Shown: positions 1-11,271 of the stretch, piece by piece
How positions within the stretch are numbered: the stretch's first letter is position 1
Layout: each line of letters opens with the position of its first letter
Origin: Xestospongia bergquistia
Lineage: Eukaryota > Porifera > Demospongiae > Haplosclerida > Petrosiidae
Reading direction: 5' to 3'
Assembly (NCBI GenBank): GCA_963965975.1
Contig: OZ014420.1
Span: 6,040,001-6,104,000, forward strand
Length of the DNA: 64,000 nucleotides
Translations under genes and position numbers: made by a program
Notes under the pieces: model-generated
Databases searched by the model: none
The model's input: only the letters and a program-made list of their open reading frames with translations
What the model was told of the DNA's origin: nothing

Positions 1-2938
1 AACTGACAAAGGCTGTGTAGTTGTCTAGGTTCAATATTGTGAGTATGCTTAATTTTGACATGTCTTCTGACAGTTTGTAGGATAAAATTCTCATACAATT
101 CTGCAAGTGTTGTTGGTAACTGTCCATTTGACTTACGATAAACTAAAATGGCTATGGAACAGACTAGTGGTACATAACACAATGACTGGACATCACCTCG
201 TACTTCAAGATCTTGGATAAATTTCTCAGCTAGATGTAGTTCTTTTTCTAACAACCCTTTCACTACTGTCTCAATATCCTTAACTGAAAATCCCACAACT
301 TCAATGTGTCTGTTAACTGAAGACATGTCTAGCAAAGAAGAGGAGGCATAGCTACGCGAGGTAACAATTACTGAACATTTGGCTAATATCTCTCTACAAA
401 TTATTCTAGTTGCTAGTGAGGATTGTCTGAGATTTGTACTTAATTCATCCCAACCATCAAAGATTATCATTAGCCCTTCCCCATGTATTTTGTGTAGCCA
501 TTCAGTCACAATGTTAACTTCATTAGAGTCATAAGTTTGCTTGAGAATATCTCGTAATTCCTTAGCTTGAGCAATCTTGTCATTTCTGAGAGAACAGTAT
601 AGTACCAAGTTATAATGTTCATGTGTGAGTTCTCCTTTAGTCCACATATTTAATAGTTTACGACAGAGTGTTGTCTTACCAATACCAGGAGGACCATCAA
701 CTATTACTCTAAGAGACTGACCACTATCACATGGTTTAAGAACATCCTGAATATCTATCTGTTTATCTTGAGTAACTTGAGGTATTTTATCAACTTGTCC
801 TCTTAACATACACCATTGTTTCTGTAGTATTGTTTGAGGAGTGGCATGTCTGTCTTGTGTTTGTAGCAGTGTTAATTTTCCAAAGAAGTCTTGCCCAACT
901 CGTGGTGGCCAGTCTGTAGGGACAATAGGTTGGTGCTTGTACCGATCTACCATAATATCACAATATTGCTTAACTTCTGAGTATAATGAACTGGTGGGTG
1001 GAGGTTCATCATAATCGCTGAACTCACCTTAAAAAATAAATACTGTTAGATTATACATAAAGAATTTTATTGTCATCTCAAGACATCCACTCTGTGTAGA
1101 AGGGCATCTATTTAAGTTTATTTTTTGACATGGCCTCAGGAACATGGTCAAGTCTATAGAAATACACTATTGCTATGACATAACAATAGAATGTTAAATA
1201 ACATTAGCTTTGTTTGAGTAGCTTTCTTACTTTTATTCTTCAATTAACTTGTAGACAAAAAAAAGAGGAATGACAGGCTATACATAGGTTGATGGGTGGG
1301 CATATATAACTGAAGTATTCACATTTTATTTACAACATTGCATGGGTGCCAGTAAATGTACGAGATGCCCTTCTTTGAAGAGTGGGTGTTTGGGACAAGA
1401 CTTGATAGCTTTGTGGTTTATTTACAAGAATGTTTGTCCCAAGAATATAATGAATTACATTGACACAGATTTTCTAGCTTTTTGTTATTACTTATAACAT
1501 AATATATAACACAAAAGTAAATTTACTAATAACTAGTACAGAAGGCACCTATTTACTTTTGGTAAACATTGTGCCTTTAATATGACCAAATAGATCATAA
1601 ATCATCTCTATTCATTTATCATTAATAATGTCATCAACTGAGACTTTATATAATATGCTTCATCAATTTCCTATGATCTGTCATAACTATTATTAAATGT
1701 TCAATATCATCAATTAGGCCACTCCTCTTACTATGTGAACTCTAATTCTATAACATTTGACCTTTGAGCTAGATTTTTGACTTGGCTTATGAATGAACCT
1801 ACTTATCAGGAAAAGTATATCAATTACAATAATGTTAAGATTATTATTTATTATCTGCACTAGATCAAGCAATTTGAAGTGGTGGGATCAGATTTAGTGA
1901 GTACTAACTTAGCAATTATCTAAGCTTAATTTCAGTCACTAGAATTAATACATAGTAAGCTCAAAGTGAATACTCCCATTGAAAGTGACATGCATACTAC
2001 ATAGCTGTAAGACTTATTCCATAAGTTACAGATTATTTAAAAAGAAAAGATATTTTCACATCTATTTACCTTTAGTGAGATATTTAATTATCTCTTCAGC
2101 TTTCTGTACATTATTAACCAAAGGTCCCTTCATAGCAGTAATCACTGTATCCCAAGTAATAGGAGATGACTTAGTAGTCATCCAACTTTGAAGTATTTGA
2201 TTAAGTTTGATGATATTTTTCCTTTTTTCACTTTCTAAGCCATTTAAAACATTATCCCTAACTTTCAATGATAACCCAATTTCATACCACTTGTCATCAA
2301 TATCAGCTAATAAGTTTAGTAGATCATGTTTATCAGGAGCTTCTTTTAAAATATCAGAAATATCTAAAATACAAGACAAACAATTAAACTTAGTTATGAT
2401 ATTTCAACTTTAGGTTTAGTTCTCTCAATAGTTTAGTTATATCGTCATCGGTTTTCAGGCATATATAGACATTAATATTATTACAGATACTTAGTTACAT
2501 AGGTTTGATCATGGAACGCATACAAATGTAGATAACTTGATGGTTGAGTCAATAGTTAGTATTCACTACTTCACATTAACCATTTTACCACTATACATGA
2601 TTGTACATTTGTTTAATAAGTGATGAGATGGCATGAAAAATTATAACTCAAATTATATTAATTCAATTGTTTTTGGAATGATGTATTAATTATATTAATT
2701 TTTTACCTGTTTTAGGTCCAGGATTGAGTTCAATATCACCTGATAAAATGAGGAGAAGCACAAGAAACAAGACTAGAGATAAGGTCAGGTTACCACCACC
2801 CTCATCTCCTGATCCTCCAGACCATATTGACTCCACCCATCCTGAGATATCAGTAGTAGTTCCCTTTTTCAAGGTATGTGGTGTCTGATGACAATACCAT
2901 AATCCAATACTAATTCTCCATTGAGTGGTATCTATCAT
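1..2938 (-). CDS. NLR gene A (2A-signal, DEATH, NACHT), 3' end outside window
   Basis: Putative cytosolic/secretory pattern-recognition receptor of the NLR class. Exons on the minus strand: 2707-2938 (ATG at 2938), 2070-2363, and <1-1027; all junctions are GT-AG in phase 1 and the joined frame is open. Exon 1 holds a conserved N-terminal peptide, a hydrophobic stretch (residues 51-65) and the 2A motif GDIELNPGP ending at residue 75. Exon 2 is a DEATH domain: WYEIGLSL near its start and SWMTT..ITWDTVITAM later. Exon 3 begins the NACHT module with Walker A GPPGIGKTT (669-695) and a Walker B-type DGWDE. Its DNA is nearly identical to exon 3 of gene B, so LRR-type repeats are expected beyond the left edge. 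Seen: motifs and splice sites. Inferred: immune role. A 5' untranslated exon upstream is possible, because a splice-acceptor-like CTCTAG lies just before the ATG. Confidence 0.85.
2707..2938 (-). other. 2A-like signal exon of gene A
   Basis: The 232-nt first exon encodes 77 residues. It has a Gly/Ser-rich linker, a 15-residue run of Leu/Val/Ile/Phe (51-65) and then SGDIELNPGP. This fits the 2A consensus D-(V/I)-E-x-N-P-G-P, at which ribosomes skip the Gly-Pro bond. The hydrophobic run is a plausible signal or anchor segment. The exon ends in phase 1, just after the 2A motif (P-K-T-G), so everything downstream is separable. The same exon heads three more genes here (7894-8125, 24030-24249, 34938-35160). 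Confidence 0.88.
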
Positions 2939-3624
2939 AACTAGAGTGAAGGACAGTAATAAATATAATAAGAGATTTTGTTAAAGAAGTGACAACAAAG
3001 GTGAGTACAGATTATTAATAAATTAATTGGCTATTATAATTTATTACTAACCTTTTGTTTCTCTCAGTATATCAAGAAAGGGAAAAAGCCCATGTGATGT
3101 TCACCCACTATATGACCATATTAGGTATTATGTTATTATTAGAATGCTATTTCTAGCATAATACTAGACAATACAATGTATAGTACTAGAAGATCATTTA
3201 TATAATGTAAGACTACAATTGAACTAAAGAATAAATATATAAAAGAATGACATAACTTACAGCATTAATACTAACAATGACAATAGTGTTTAGAGTATAT
3301 AAAGTCATATATAAGATATGTCATCAACTAATTCTATACCCTAAATATTAAAAGAGTATAAACATTCAATATAGTACCACATATCCATTACTATGTATAA
3401 TACAGAATGGTTACATATGTAAGTAGCCCCTGCACTACTATATCTATCCAGTCAATAGTTACAGTGTACGTTGGTCAGGTAGGTTACAAGCTAATTAAAT
3501 TTTATTTTTATTTTAACATAGCTAACAAATTATACTGAAAATAGCAAAAAATTTAATGTGACATTTAAGTCTATATCAGTCTTGAGAAATTCTTTTCTAC
3601 ATACTAATGTTATAATCAAGGCAT
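2939..3624. other. Spacer between NLR A and NLR B; putative promoter of A
   Basis: No gene seen. The segment 3001-3500 is clearly paralogous to 8160-8750, upstream of NLR B. Both hold a conserved minus-strand donor-like site (AAAAG then GTTAGT, near 3046-3052 and 8241-8247) that could close a 5' untranslated exon spliced to the ATG exon. The 3' side of gene B (below 3625) is AT-rich, with AATAAA-like motifs on the minus strand near 3500. Promoter elements could not be pinpointed. Confidence 0.4.
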
Positions 3625-6600
3625 TTATACAGTAGTAATTATTGGTAGAGGTTTTGATGGATGTTGTTGTCTGTGCATGTCAATTAACATTTTTAACTGC
3701 AACTTAACAGTATCTCCCAGAGCTGATGACTGGTCAACCTTAACATACTCAAGTGAAGGATGAAGGAAGACAGTATGCCAAAAGTGTTGCGTAGATTCCA
3801 GCCAGCTAGCCTTTGGTTGAGATGAACTGATTTCAACAATAAAACACTCTATATGGCTCATAGTTGTATGTGACTCTAACATTTTGGTAATAAAAGGTAG
3901 CACCTGTTCATAAAACAGTTGTCTTTTCTTCTCATTATTGCAGTTATAAACACCTTTAAATTGACTGAGATTGTTCTTTTGGGAGATAACATCAAAAAAC
4001 CTTGTTATCTGGTCACAGTTAGTATCTGTTAGTCGAATTGGTACGTTCAACCCTCGTAGACTGGTATTGCATGATAGACCAGCTGTTAGGGATGAAAAAT
4101 AACTACTGGGATAGTCATACATAACAGGCTCAATTGCAAGATATTCCAAAGTTTTGTTAAGTGTTAACATCTTTTGTAAACTAGGACCAACACCGCCCAA
4201 AATGTCTCCAAATACTAATAGACTCACCCTCAGAGCCTTAAGTGTAGTATTACTCTGTAGAATAGTAAATAGTTCATTAACCCTCACAGCTTTGTTTAGT
4301 GATAATGTAAGTTGTTCCAAATTGGGATGATATTGAAATAAGAGAGGTAGTGAAATAGGGACATCACGTAATACAAGACAGCGTAGTCCTTTTATAGACT
4401 GAAGAAATATTGATGCAGGTTGATGGGATAATCCACCAATTTCTAGAGCAGTAAGTGGCATATTCACCTCTACTATATCCACAAGATTATCAGTTATGTC
4501 TAGCTTAAAAGCTTGTATCATGTGATTGTCTTTTAATAAGCTTCCAATGCTTTCATGTTTGGTTAGATTTCTCCATTGATAAGAGCGAATATCATGGCGA
4601 GTAAGTGAAAATGTTTGAATTGATTTGTTTCTGGTTACTCCCTTAACCACACTGTAGACTATACTATCAACATCCACAATGAGAGATGATGCAGATTCAG
4701 GATAATAATCAATTCTTACTATCAGTTCATGTAAAGTAGTATTGTTACATAAATATACCTCCAATTCAGATATGGTCATCTTGTCAACTTCCCTATAGTC
4801 TTCTTCAGGATTGTCTGATTTATTAATGTAAGTATCAAATTGTAGTAACTTTAGATGTTGTAGTTTTATTAAGTGCAATAGTATGAACGTAGTATCAGGT
4901 AGATCCTGTGGTCTAATTGAGTGTAGTACAATATAACATTCTTGAAGATTGTGTGAGAGAGAAGATGGAAATAATTCTCTTGCTATTTTTAAAGTCATTG
5001 GGTCATAGTGAGTTGATGATGTTCCAAATATATGCATCTCTAGTCCTATACATTGATTGTTGCACATCAGTTGATTTAATGTGTTAGCGATAAGTTCTAA
5101 TAACTGTCTGTTTAGTGCTCCCAAGTCCAAATAATTCCATGTTGTGGTAGAATTAACAAGGAGATAATTAAGACACAAAATGTCAAATGGTGATGATGTT
5201 ACTCCATGGAAACATAGTGAGTGGTTCTTCATGGCTTGTGAGAATATTTGACACAATTTTGTATTCTGTGACTCATACAATAAATGCAGCAAAAGGACGT
5301 CAATTTTGCCATATAGAATCCCAAATAAAGATACATGTTTTTGATTGAAATGAGAAGGAAAAGATGGTTCAAATCCAAGTAATGGTGTCATTATACATTG
5401 CACATCTAGTCCTCTACTAAAATATTGTTGATAGTTTTGATGGTCAAGATGAGTTAGACCTGCAACAAACCTCAGACACATTCTAAAGTGATCGTTATCA
5501 AAATGTTTAGCAAACACTTCCTCTGTCTTCTCATACTTAGCTATCCACCATGCTGCTAGAAATTCCTGAATGCTAAGGTGAAGGAATTGATAGCTCTCCT
5601 CATCATATACAGTAAAGATTGTTAATAATCCAAGATAATCTTCCTTGACTGACTGTGAAAGAGACTGATTGAGCTGTAATGAAGAAAAAATCCATCTAGT
5701 TTCTTTCAAACTGTGATAAGCAAACTGACAAATCTCTTGGACACTTGTATCTAAGACTGATGGTAAATGATGAAGGCTGTGTAGCTGTCTAGGTTCAATA
5801 TTGTGAGTATGCTTAATTTTAACATGTCTTCTAACAGTTTGTAGGATAAAATTCTCATACAATTCTGTGAGTGTTGTTGGTAACTGTCCATTTGACTTAC
5901 GATAAACTAAGATAACTATGGAACAGACTAGTGGTATATAACACAATGACTGGACATCACCTCGTACTTCAAGATCTTGGATAAGTTTCTCAGCTAGATG
6001 TGGTTCTTTTTCTAGTGTCCCTTTGATTACTATCTTGATCTCCTTCTCTGAAAATCCCAACACTTCAACATGTCTATTAACTGAAGGTAATTCTAACAAT
6101 GAGTAGGAGGCATAGCTACGAGAGGTAACAATTACTGAACATTCAGCTAATATCTCTCTACGAATTATTCTAGCAGCTAGTGAGGATTGTCTGAGATCTC
6201 TACTTAATTCATCCCAACCATCAAAGATTATCAATAGTCCTCCTCCATGTATTTTGCGGAGCCATTTAGTTACCATAGTAACTTCATCACAATCGTAAGT
6301 GTGCTTGAGAATATCTCGTAATTCCTTAGCTTGAGCAATCTTGTCATTTCTGAGAGGACAGTAAAGTACCAAGTTATATTGTCCATGTGTGAGTTCTCCT
6401 TTAGCCCACATATTTAACAGTTTACGACAGAGTGTTGTCTTACCAATACCAGGAGGACCATCAACTACTACTCTAAGAGACTGACCACTATCACATGGTT
6501 TAAGAACATCCTGGATATCTATCTGTTTATCTTGAGTAACTTGAGGTATTTTATCAACTTGTCCTCTTAACATACACCATTGTTTCTGTAGTATTGTTTG

Positions 6601-8125
6601 AGGAGTGGCATCTCTATCTTGTGTTTGTAGTAGTGCTAGTCTTCCAAAGAAGTCTTGTCCAACTGGTGGTGGCCAGTCGATAGGAACTACAGGTTGGTCC
6701 TTGTATTGGCCTATCATAATGTCCCGATATTGCTGAACATGAGGGTGTAATGAACTAGTAGGTGGAATTTCTTCTTCATCTAGAAAGAGACATTTGCACA
6801 TAAATTGGTAAAAAATAAAATTGCTACAAAAGTAGCTAGTGTTGGTAGGTCAAAGTTTAGCAATTTATAACTTTGATATAAATGCAGATTATAACAAGAG
6901 CTTGGCTTGAACACCAAATGAAAATTCTAAAAATTTTTCTAGCATTACAGTATTATTTTGATATTGTGATTCTCTGGAATGATTTTATCACGAATGCAAT
7001 TAACATTCCCTCTATATATTCCATCATTTCATCATTCTAAGCAGCAAAATTGAGCAAGAAATTTTACATAATTATATTGTATTTATTTTATGAAGAATGT
7101 TCTATACTTTTTACCTCTGAAAGTTTTTAAACATATATCATAGATACCAGTAAAATGGTTACGAAGTGCTCAAAAATGTATTTTTATAGTCAAAATGGTG
7201 GAGAGTGAATAATATTCATGAGAAATTATATTGAAAACCACATTCCTGAATAATACATAAGGACATACCTCCTTCCAATTCTAATTTCTCTCTCATTTTA
7301 TAAGCAGTGTCTCTTTCTCCACAATTTTTGACTGCTCTCGCTAATTCCTCCCATGATGGGTGACTGGAATGAGTTATCCACCAATCCAAGGCTTCCTCTA
7401 AGATCAGATTATAGTTCTCACTTATCCGACCTGATTCTCTTAGTCTTCTCCTTTCATCAATAGACATATGGAGAAATTGTGCCAAAGTTTCCCAGTGACT
7501 AAAGACTTGAAACCCACATTCACATAGCAAGAGAAATGCAGCATTAGAAGTCAGTTCTGCAAATAAAATTTACATCACTATTAAGCTACTAATTACAACT
7601 AGTTCTAATTTATATATGTCATTAAAATTAAGAAAAATCATCTCATAATTGTTCTAGAAAATGCTGAATTACTGACACTAAACACTGGAGTTGTAACAGC
7701 ATTAACTGTAAAGTGACTAAAGAAAAACCTTAAGTGGTAAAAACATGCGGTTTATTTTATTTGTTGCCTCCATTTGGTACAAATGATAATAGAATAAACA
7801 ATGTGATTGGACATATGGACATAATACAAAGACGTAAGATGTTGCTAAAACTAACAGTTTGTAATATATGTGTACAAGTTGTGAACAACTAACCTGTTTC
7901 AGGTCCAGGATTGAGTTCAATATCACCTGATAAAATAAGGAGAAGTAAGAGAAACAAGACTAGAGAGAAGGTCAGGTTACCACCACCCTCATCTCCTGAT
8001 CTTCCAGACCATATTGACTCCACCCATCCTGAGATATCAGTAGTAGTTCCCTTTTTCATGGTATGTGGTATCTGATGACAATACCATAACCCAATACTAA
8101 CTCTCCATTGAATAGTATTGATCAT
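3625..8125 (-). CDS. NLR gene B: 2A-signal, DEATH, NACHT, LRR-like C-terminus (1224 aa)
   Basis: Complete NLR-type receptor. Exons: 7894-8125 (ATG at 8125), 7269-7556, 3625-6779; the phase-1 GT-AG joins give 1224 residues. Residues 51-75 carry the hydrophobic run and GDIELNPGP. Exon 2 encodes a DEATH-like domain (SHWETLAQFLHM, EEALDWWITHS, SWEELARAV). Exon 3 encodes NACHT: Walker A GPPGIGKTT at about 281-289, Walker B IIFDGWDEL at about 358-366, then IVTSRSY, a winged-helix-like region, and FLHLSIQEFLAAWW. A long degenerate leucine-rich C-terminal part has segments such as LEQLTLSL and LEYLAIEP. Known for the family: nucleotide-dependent oligomerisation after ligand sensing, with the death fold recruiting effectors. 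Inferred: dual localisation through 2A. The DEATH exon is unlike that of gene A although the flanking exons are near-identical. The 5' non-coding exon is unproven. Confidence 0.88.
7894..8125 (-). other. 2A-like signal exon of gene B
   Basis: Same layout as in gene A: 50-residue conserved preface, hydrophobic run LTFSLVLFLLLLLIL (51-65), then SGDIELNPGP with Gly74-Pro75 as the predicted skipping point. The donor GTTAGT is in phase 1 directly after P-E-T. ATG 8125 is chosen because it aligns with the ATG of all four paralogous exons; no earlier in-frame ATG is seen before a splice-acceptor-like CAG. Confidence 0.88.
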
Positions 8126-8879
8126 AACTAGACTGAAAGACAATAATAATAAATATAATAATAAGATATTTTGTTAAAGAAGAGGCAACAAAGGTGAGTA
8201 CAGATTATTAATAAATTACTAGACTATTATAATTTAATACTAACCTTTTGTCTCTTTCAGTATATCAACACTTTGAATATATTTCACAGTAGACAATTAG
8301 AAAGAAATAGACAGAAAAGCCCATGTGGATATTCACCCCTAAATGACCATATTAGGAAGTCAGTTATTATTAGAATGCTATTTTTAGCATAATACGTTAG
8401 ACAATACAATATATAGTACTAGTACGTCACATCAATATGTAATTTATATAATATATATTTGTCAGCACTACAATTGAACTAACAGATATACAAGGATGAC
8501 ATAACTTACAGCATTAATACTAACAATGACAATGGTACTTTATATAAAATAACATATGAGATGTGTCATCAACTGATCTTATACCTAATTATTAAAAGAG
8601 TATAAACATTCAATATATAGTAACACATGACCCATCATTACTATGTATAATACAGAATTGTTACATACATAAGTAGCCCTAGCACAATCATGTCTATCCT
8701 ATTAATAGTTACAGTGTTAGTTGGTCAGGTGAGTTACAAGCTTATTTTAAACTCCAATTTGTCTGGAATTATAAACAAACTTAACTTATATTACCAAATT
8801 ATTTACTGTTAGAAATTATAGCAAAATAATAATATTACAAGTTTAATAGATCATTACTAAAAAAAGATCACACAACTTA
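8126..8879. other. Upstream region of NLR B
   Basis: No convincing gene. Bases 8160-8750 are a diverged copy of 3001-3500 and probably hold the promoter and any 5' untranslated exon of gene B. A short plus-strand ORF with signal-peptide character at 8690-8728, ending in a perfect GTGAGT donor, is reported as a weak finding. Confidence 0.35.
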
Positions 8880-9470
8880 AAATGAACTTCAAACTAGATT
8901 GATATCTGTTCATAGCTAGTATCTGACAGTGGAACGAGTACACTCAATCCCAGTAGACTGGTGTTATGTGAGAGACCAGTTGTTAGGAATGACAAGTATG
9001 CAGTGGGAATAGATCTGAGAAAGTGTCAATTTCAAGATATCCTATTTTTTGATTTAGTGTCAGTATATGTCTTCTAAACTAGGACCCATTGTGTTAACTT
9101 TCTCTATCTTCACTTTCAAACCCTTAAGTATAGTATTACTCTGTAGAATAGTAAATAGTTCAATAATGCTCTCAGTTCTGTCTAGTGATAGTTCAAGTTG
9201 TTGTAGATTAGGATGACATCGAAATGAAATATTTGAGAAATATATATCGCACATCTAATCCTCTACTAAAATATTGTTGATAGCTATCGTGGTCAAGATG
9301 AATTAGACCTGCCACAAACCTCAGACACATTCTAAAGTGATCATTATCAAAGTGTTTAGCAAACACTTCCTCTGTCTTCTCATACTTAGTTATCCATGGC
9401 CACCATGCTGCTAGAAACTCCTGAATGCTAAGGTGAAGGAATTGACAACTCTCCTCATTTCATTGAGCAA
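8880..9470 (-). pseudogene. NLR relic: NACHT C-terminal and LRR fragments
   Basis: Bases 9240-9470 match 5400-5620 of gene B (the stretch with YEKTEEVFAKHF and FLHLSIQEFL) almost base for base, with a 6-bp insertion near 9399. Bases 8880-9240 match the LRR part near 3980-4340. About 1 kb of intervening gene B sequence is missing and no long frame survives. This is an internally deleted, dead NLR copy in the same orientation as its parents. Confidence 0.8.
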
Positions 9471-9479
9471 TGGAAAATA

Positions 9480-10199
9480 GAATTAAAGTAGAATTGGATG
9501 TCTGCCTTTGGCTTCCTTAGATAGCATGTCAAGGCAATTGCTAAAATTTACTACTATATAGTTCATATATTATTGCATTAATGTATAAACTTTCCTCCAA
9601 TTCAGATATGTCTATGTGTACATAGTCAGTCACCCTTTGATAGCACCCACATCGTAAAACCAATGTGTTTAATACGTGTACATGTAGTAAGTGTAGGTGC
9701 AATAGTAGCTCAGATAGACACCATAATTGTCACTAAACACCATAATTGTCACTGATGACAGGGTTAACCCATATCAGTTATCCTTGGACAGGTGGCTTAC
9801 ATACTAGCACAACAAGATCTACAAACACAATGTATGTATGTATATTAGAGGGATTTATCTATGATTTAGTATCTTAAGTATCAACTCTATCACATTTAAA
9901 ATTTATTGTTTATTGCTAAAGTCTATTGTCATTGTATGGACCTTCATTACTTTAGCAAATATTTGAACATTATAATGTAATAGATTTCCTATAAATTGCT
10001 GAAAAAGTTATAGTGAAAGAATTATGAGTTACACCCACCTCACTATGAACAATAGTTAGTTAGTTATTATTGATAACTAACATCATTTGACCAATCAAAT
10101 GTTGATTTGTGGGTAATTTACTGATATCAATTAATATTTTCAACTTATTCTATGATAAATGTAGTAGATACATTTATCTAGTATTCATTGTTAGTCTAA
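9480..10199. other. Non-coding spacer
   Basis: AT-rich. I see no gene, RNA or element. The phrase caccataattgtcactaa at 9721-9740 is repeated immediately as a short tandem copy. Confidence 0.4.
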
Positions 10200-10750
10200 T
10201 GGGTACTCTGAACTCCAGTAGATGGGTGTTGTGTGAGAGGACTGTTATCAGGAATGAAAACATTACTACTGAGATAGTTGTACATAACAGGCTCAATCAC
10301 AAGATATTCCAATGTTTTGTTAAATGTCAACATATTTTTAAACTATACCAATGCTGACCAAAATGTCTCAAAATATTGGTATTTTCACTCTTAAACTTTA
10401 GTGTAGTAATATTCTGTAGAATAGTAAATAGTTCAATAACACTGTCAGCTGTCTCTAGCAACAGTTGCATGAAGATGTTGTAGATTAGGATGACATAGAG
10501 GTAGTGAACATTGGACATTATGTAATAGAAGATAGTCTGGCCCTTTGATACGTATATACATTGAAAAAGTATTGATATCAGTTGTCCATCAATTTCTAGT
10601 CTTCTCTCCAATCCAAGTTTTGTGGGTTTACTGTGCTTAAGAAATATAAAGAATGTCTTGTAGACACAGGATATACATGCTGTAACTTTTTTAGAAGCTG
10701 ATAGCTTTATGATGAGATTATGTGGCTAGATTTGACTGATGGTCAACAAC
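10200..10750 (-). pseudogene. Second decayed LRR fragment
   Basis: Minus-strand text at about 10330-10520 retains LRR phrases (ADSVIELFTILQ, TTLKFKS) similar to LFTILQSNTTLKAL in gene B, but frames are broken and no NACHT part is present. Bases 10600-10750 also match 26160-26330, so this relic was carried in the segmental duplication that produced the C/D pair. Confidence 0.65.
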
Positions 10751-11271
10751 TTCAAAATTGGACAATAGTTAATATTAACAATAAAGCATTATATTACAAA
10801 ATATGCATGGGATTTAGAAGTTGATCTAGCTGTATCTTTCTCAGTCTTGATTAACACTAACCCTGTATATGAAATGAAATTAACTAACCAATATAATAAT
10901 TAATAATAAGGAGTAGTTAGCTATTTGTCTGATAGGAAGTCCAACTTTGTTATATGTGTGGTTAATTTTTAGTACCACAAGAATAATAACTTCATGCTGG
11001 ACAAATAACCAGTGTTGTCTTTCTCTTTCATCATAATTACATACCCCACCTTGTTGTAGTTAAGATGACCAGTCAGAAGACATCTAATAGTAATGATATA
11101 ATAGTATAATAAAATGTCACTTACATCTGGATCTTTAATCAAGTGTGTTGGTTCCAACTTCCTTTTTTTAGATGACAGGTGAGTAAATGAATCATGAATT
11201 GATTCATAAGTAGTTGAGTATGTAGATAGCTTGTCATCAGGAGACAATGGAACCTTTGTGTATGTGTTGAA
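10751..11271. other. 3' flank of ankyrin gene C
   Basis: Homologous to 26330-26900. On the minus strand, 10969-11247 preserves in another frame the C-terminal text that is still coding in gene D (SPDDKLSTYSTT here, SSDDKLSAYSTT in D). It therefore looks like former coding sequence turned into 3' untranslated sequence. Confidence 0.5.

Noticed and set aside
350..366. The phrase agctacgcgaggt resembling the end of the inverted-repeat element at 24300-25009
   Set aside because: It lies inside the conserved NACHT coding exon and is shared (with one change) by gene B, so the match is chance.
2707..2938. 2A motif as evidence of an integrated virus or of a retrotransposon ORF
   Set aside because: The motif is followed by death-fold and NACHT or ANK exons joined in frame by canonical introns; no viral or reverse-transcriptase text is adjacent to any of the four copies.
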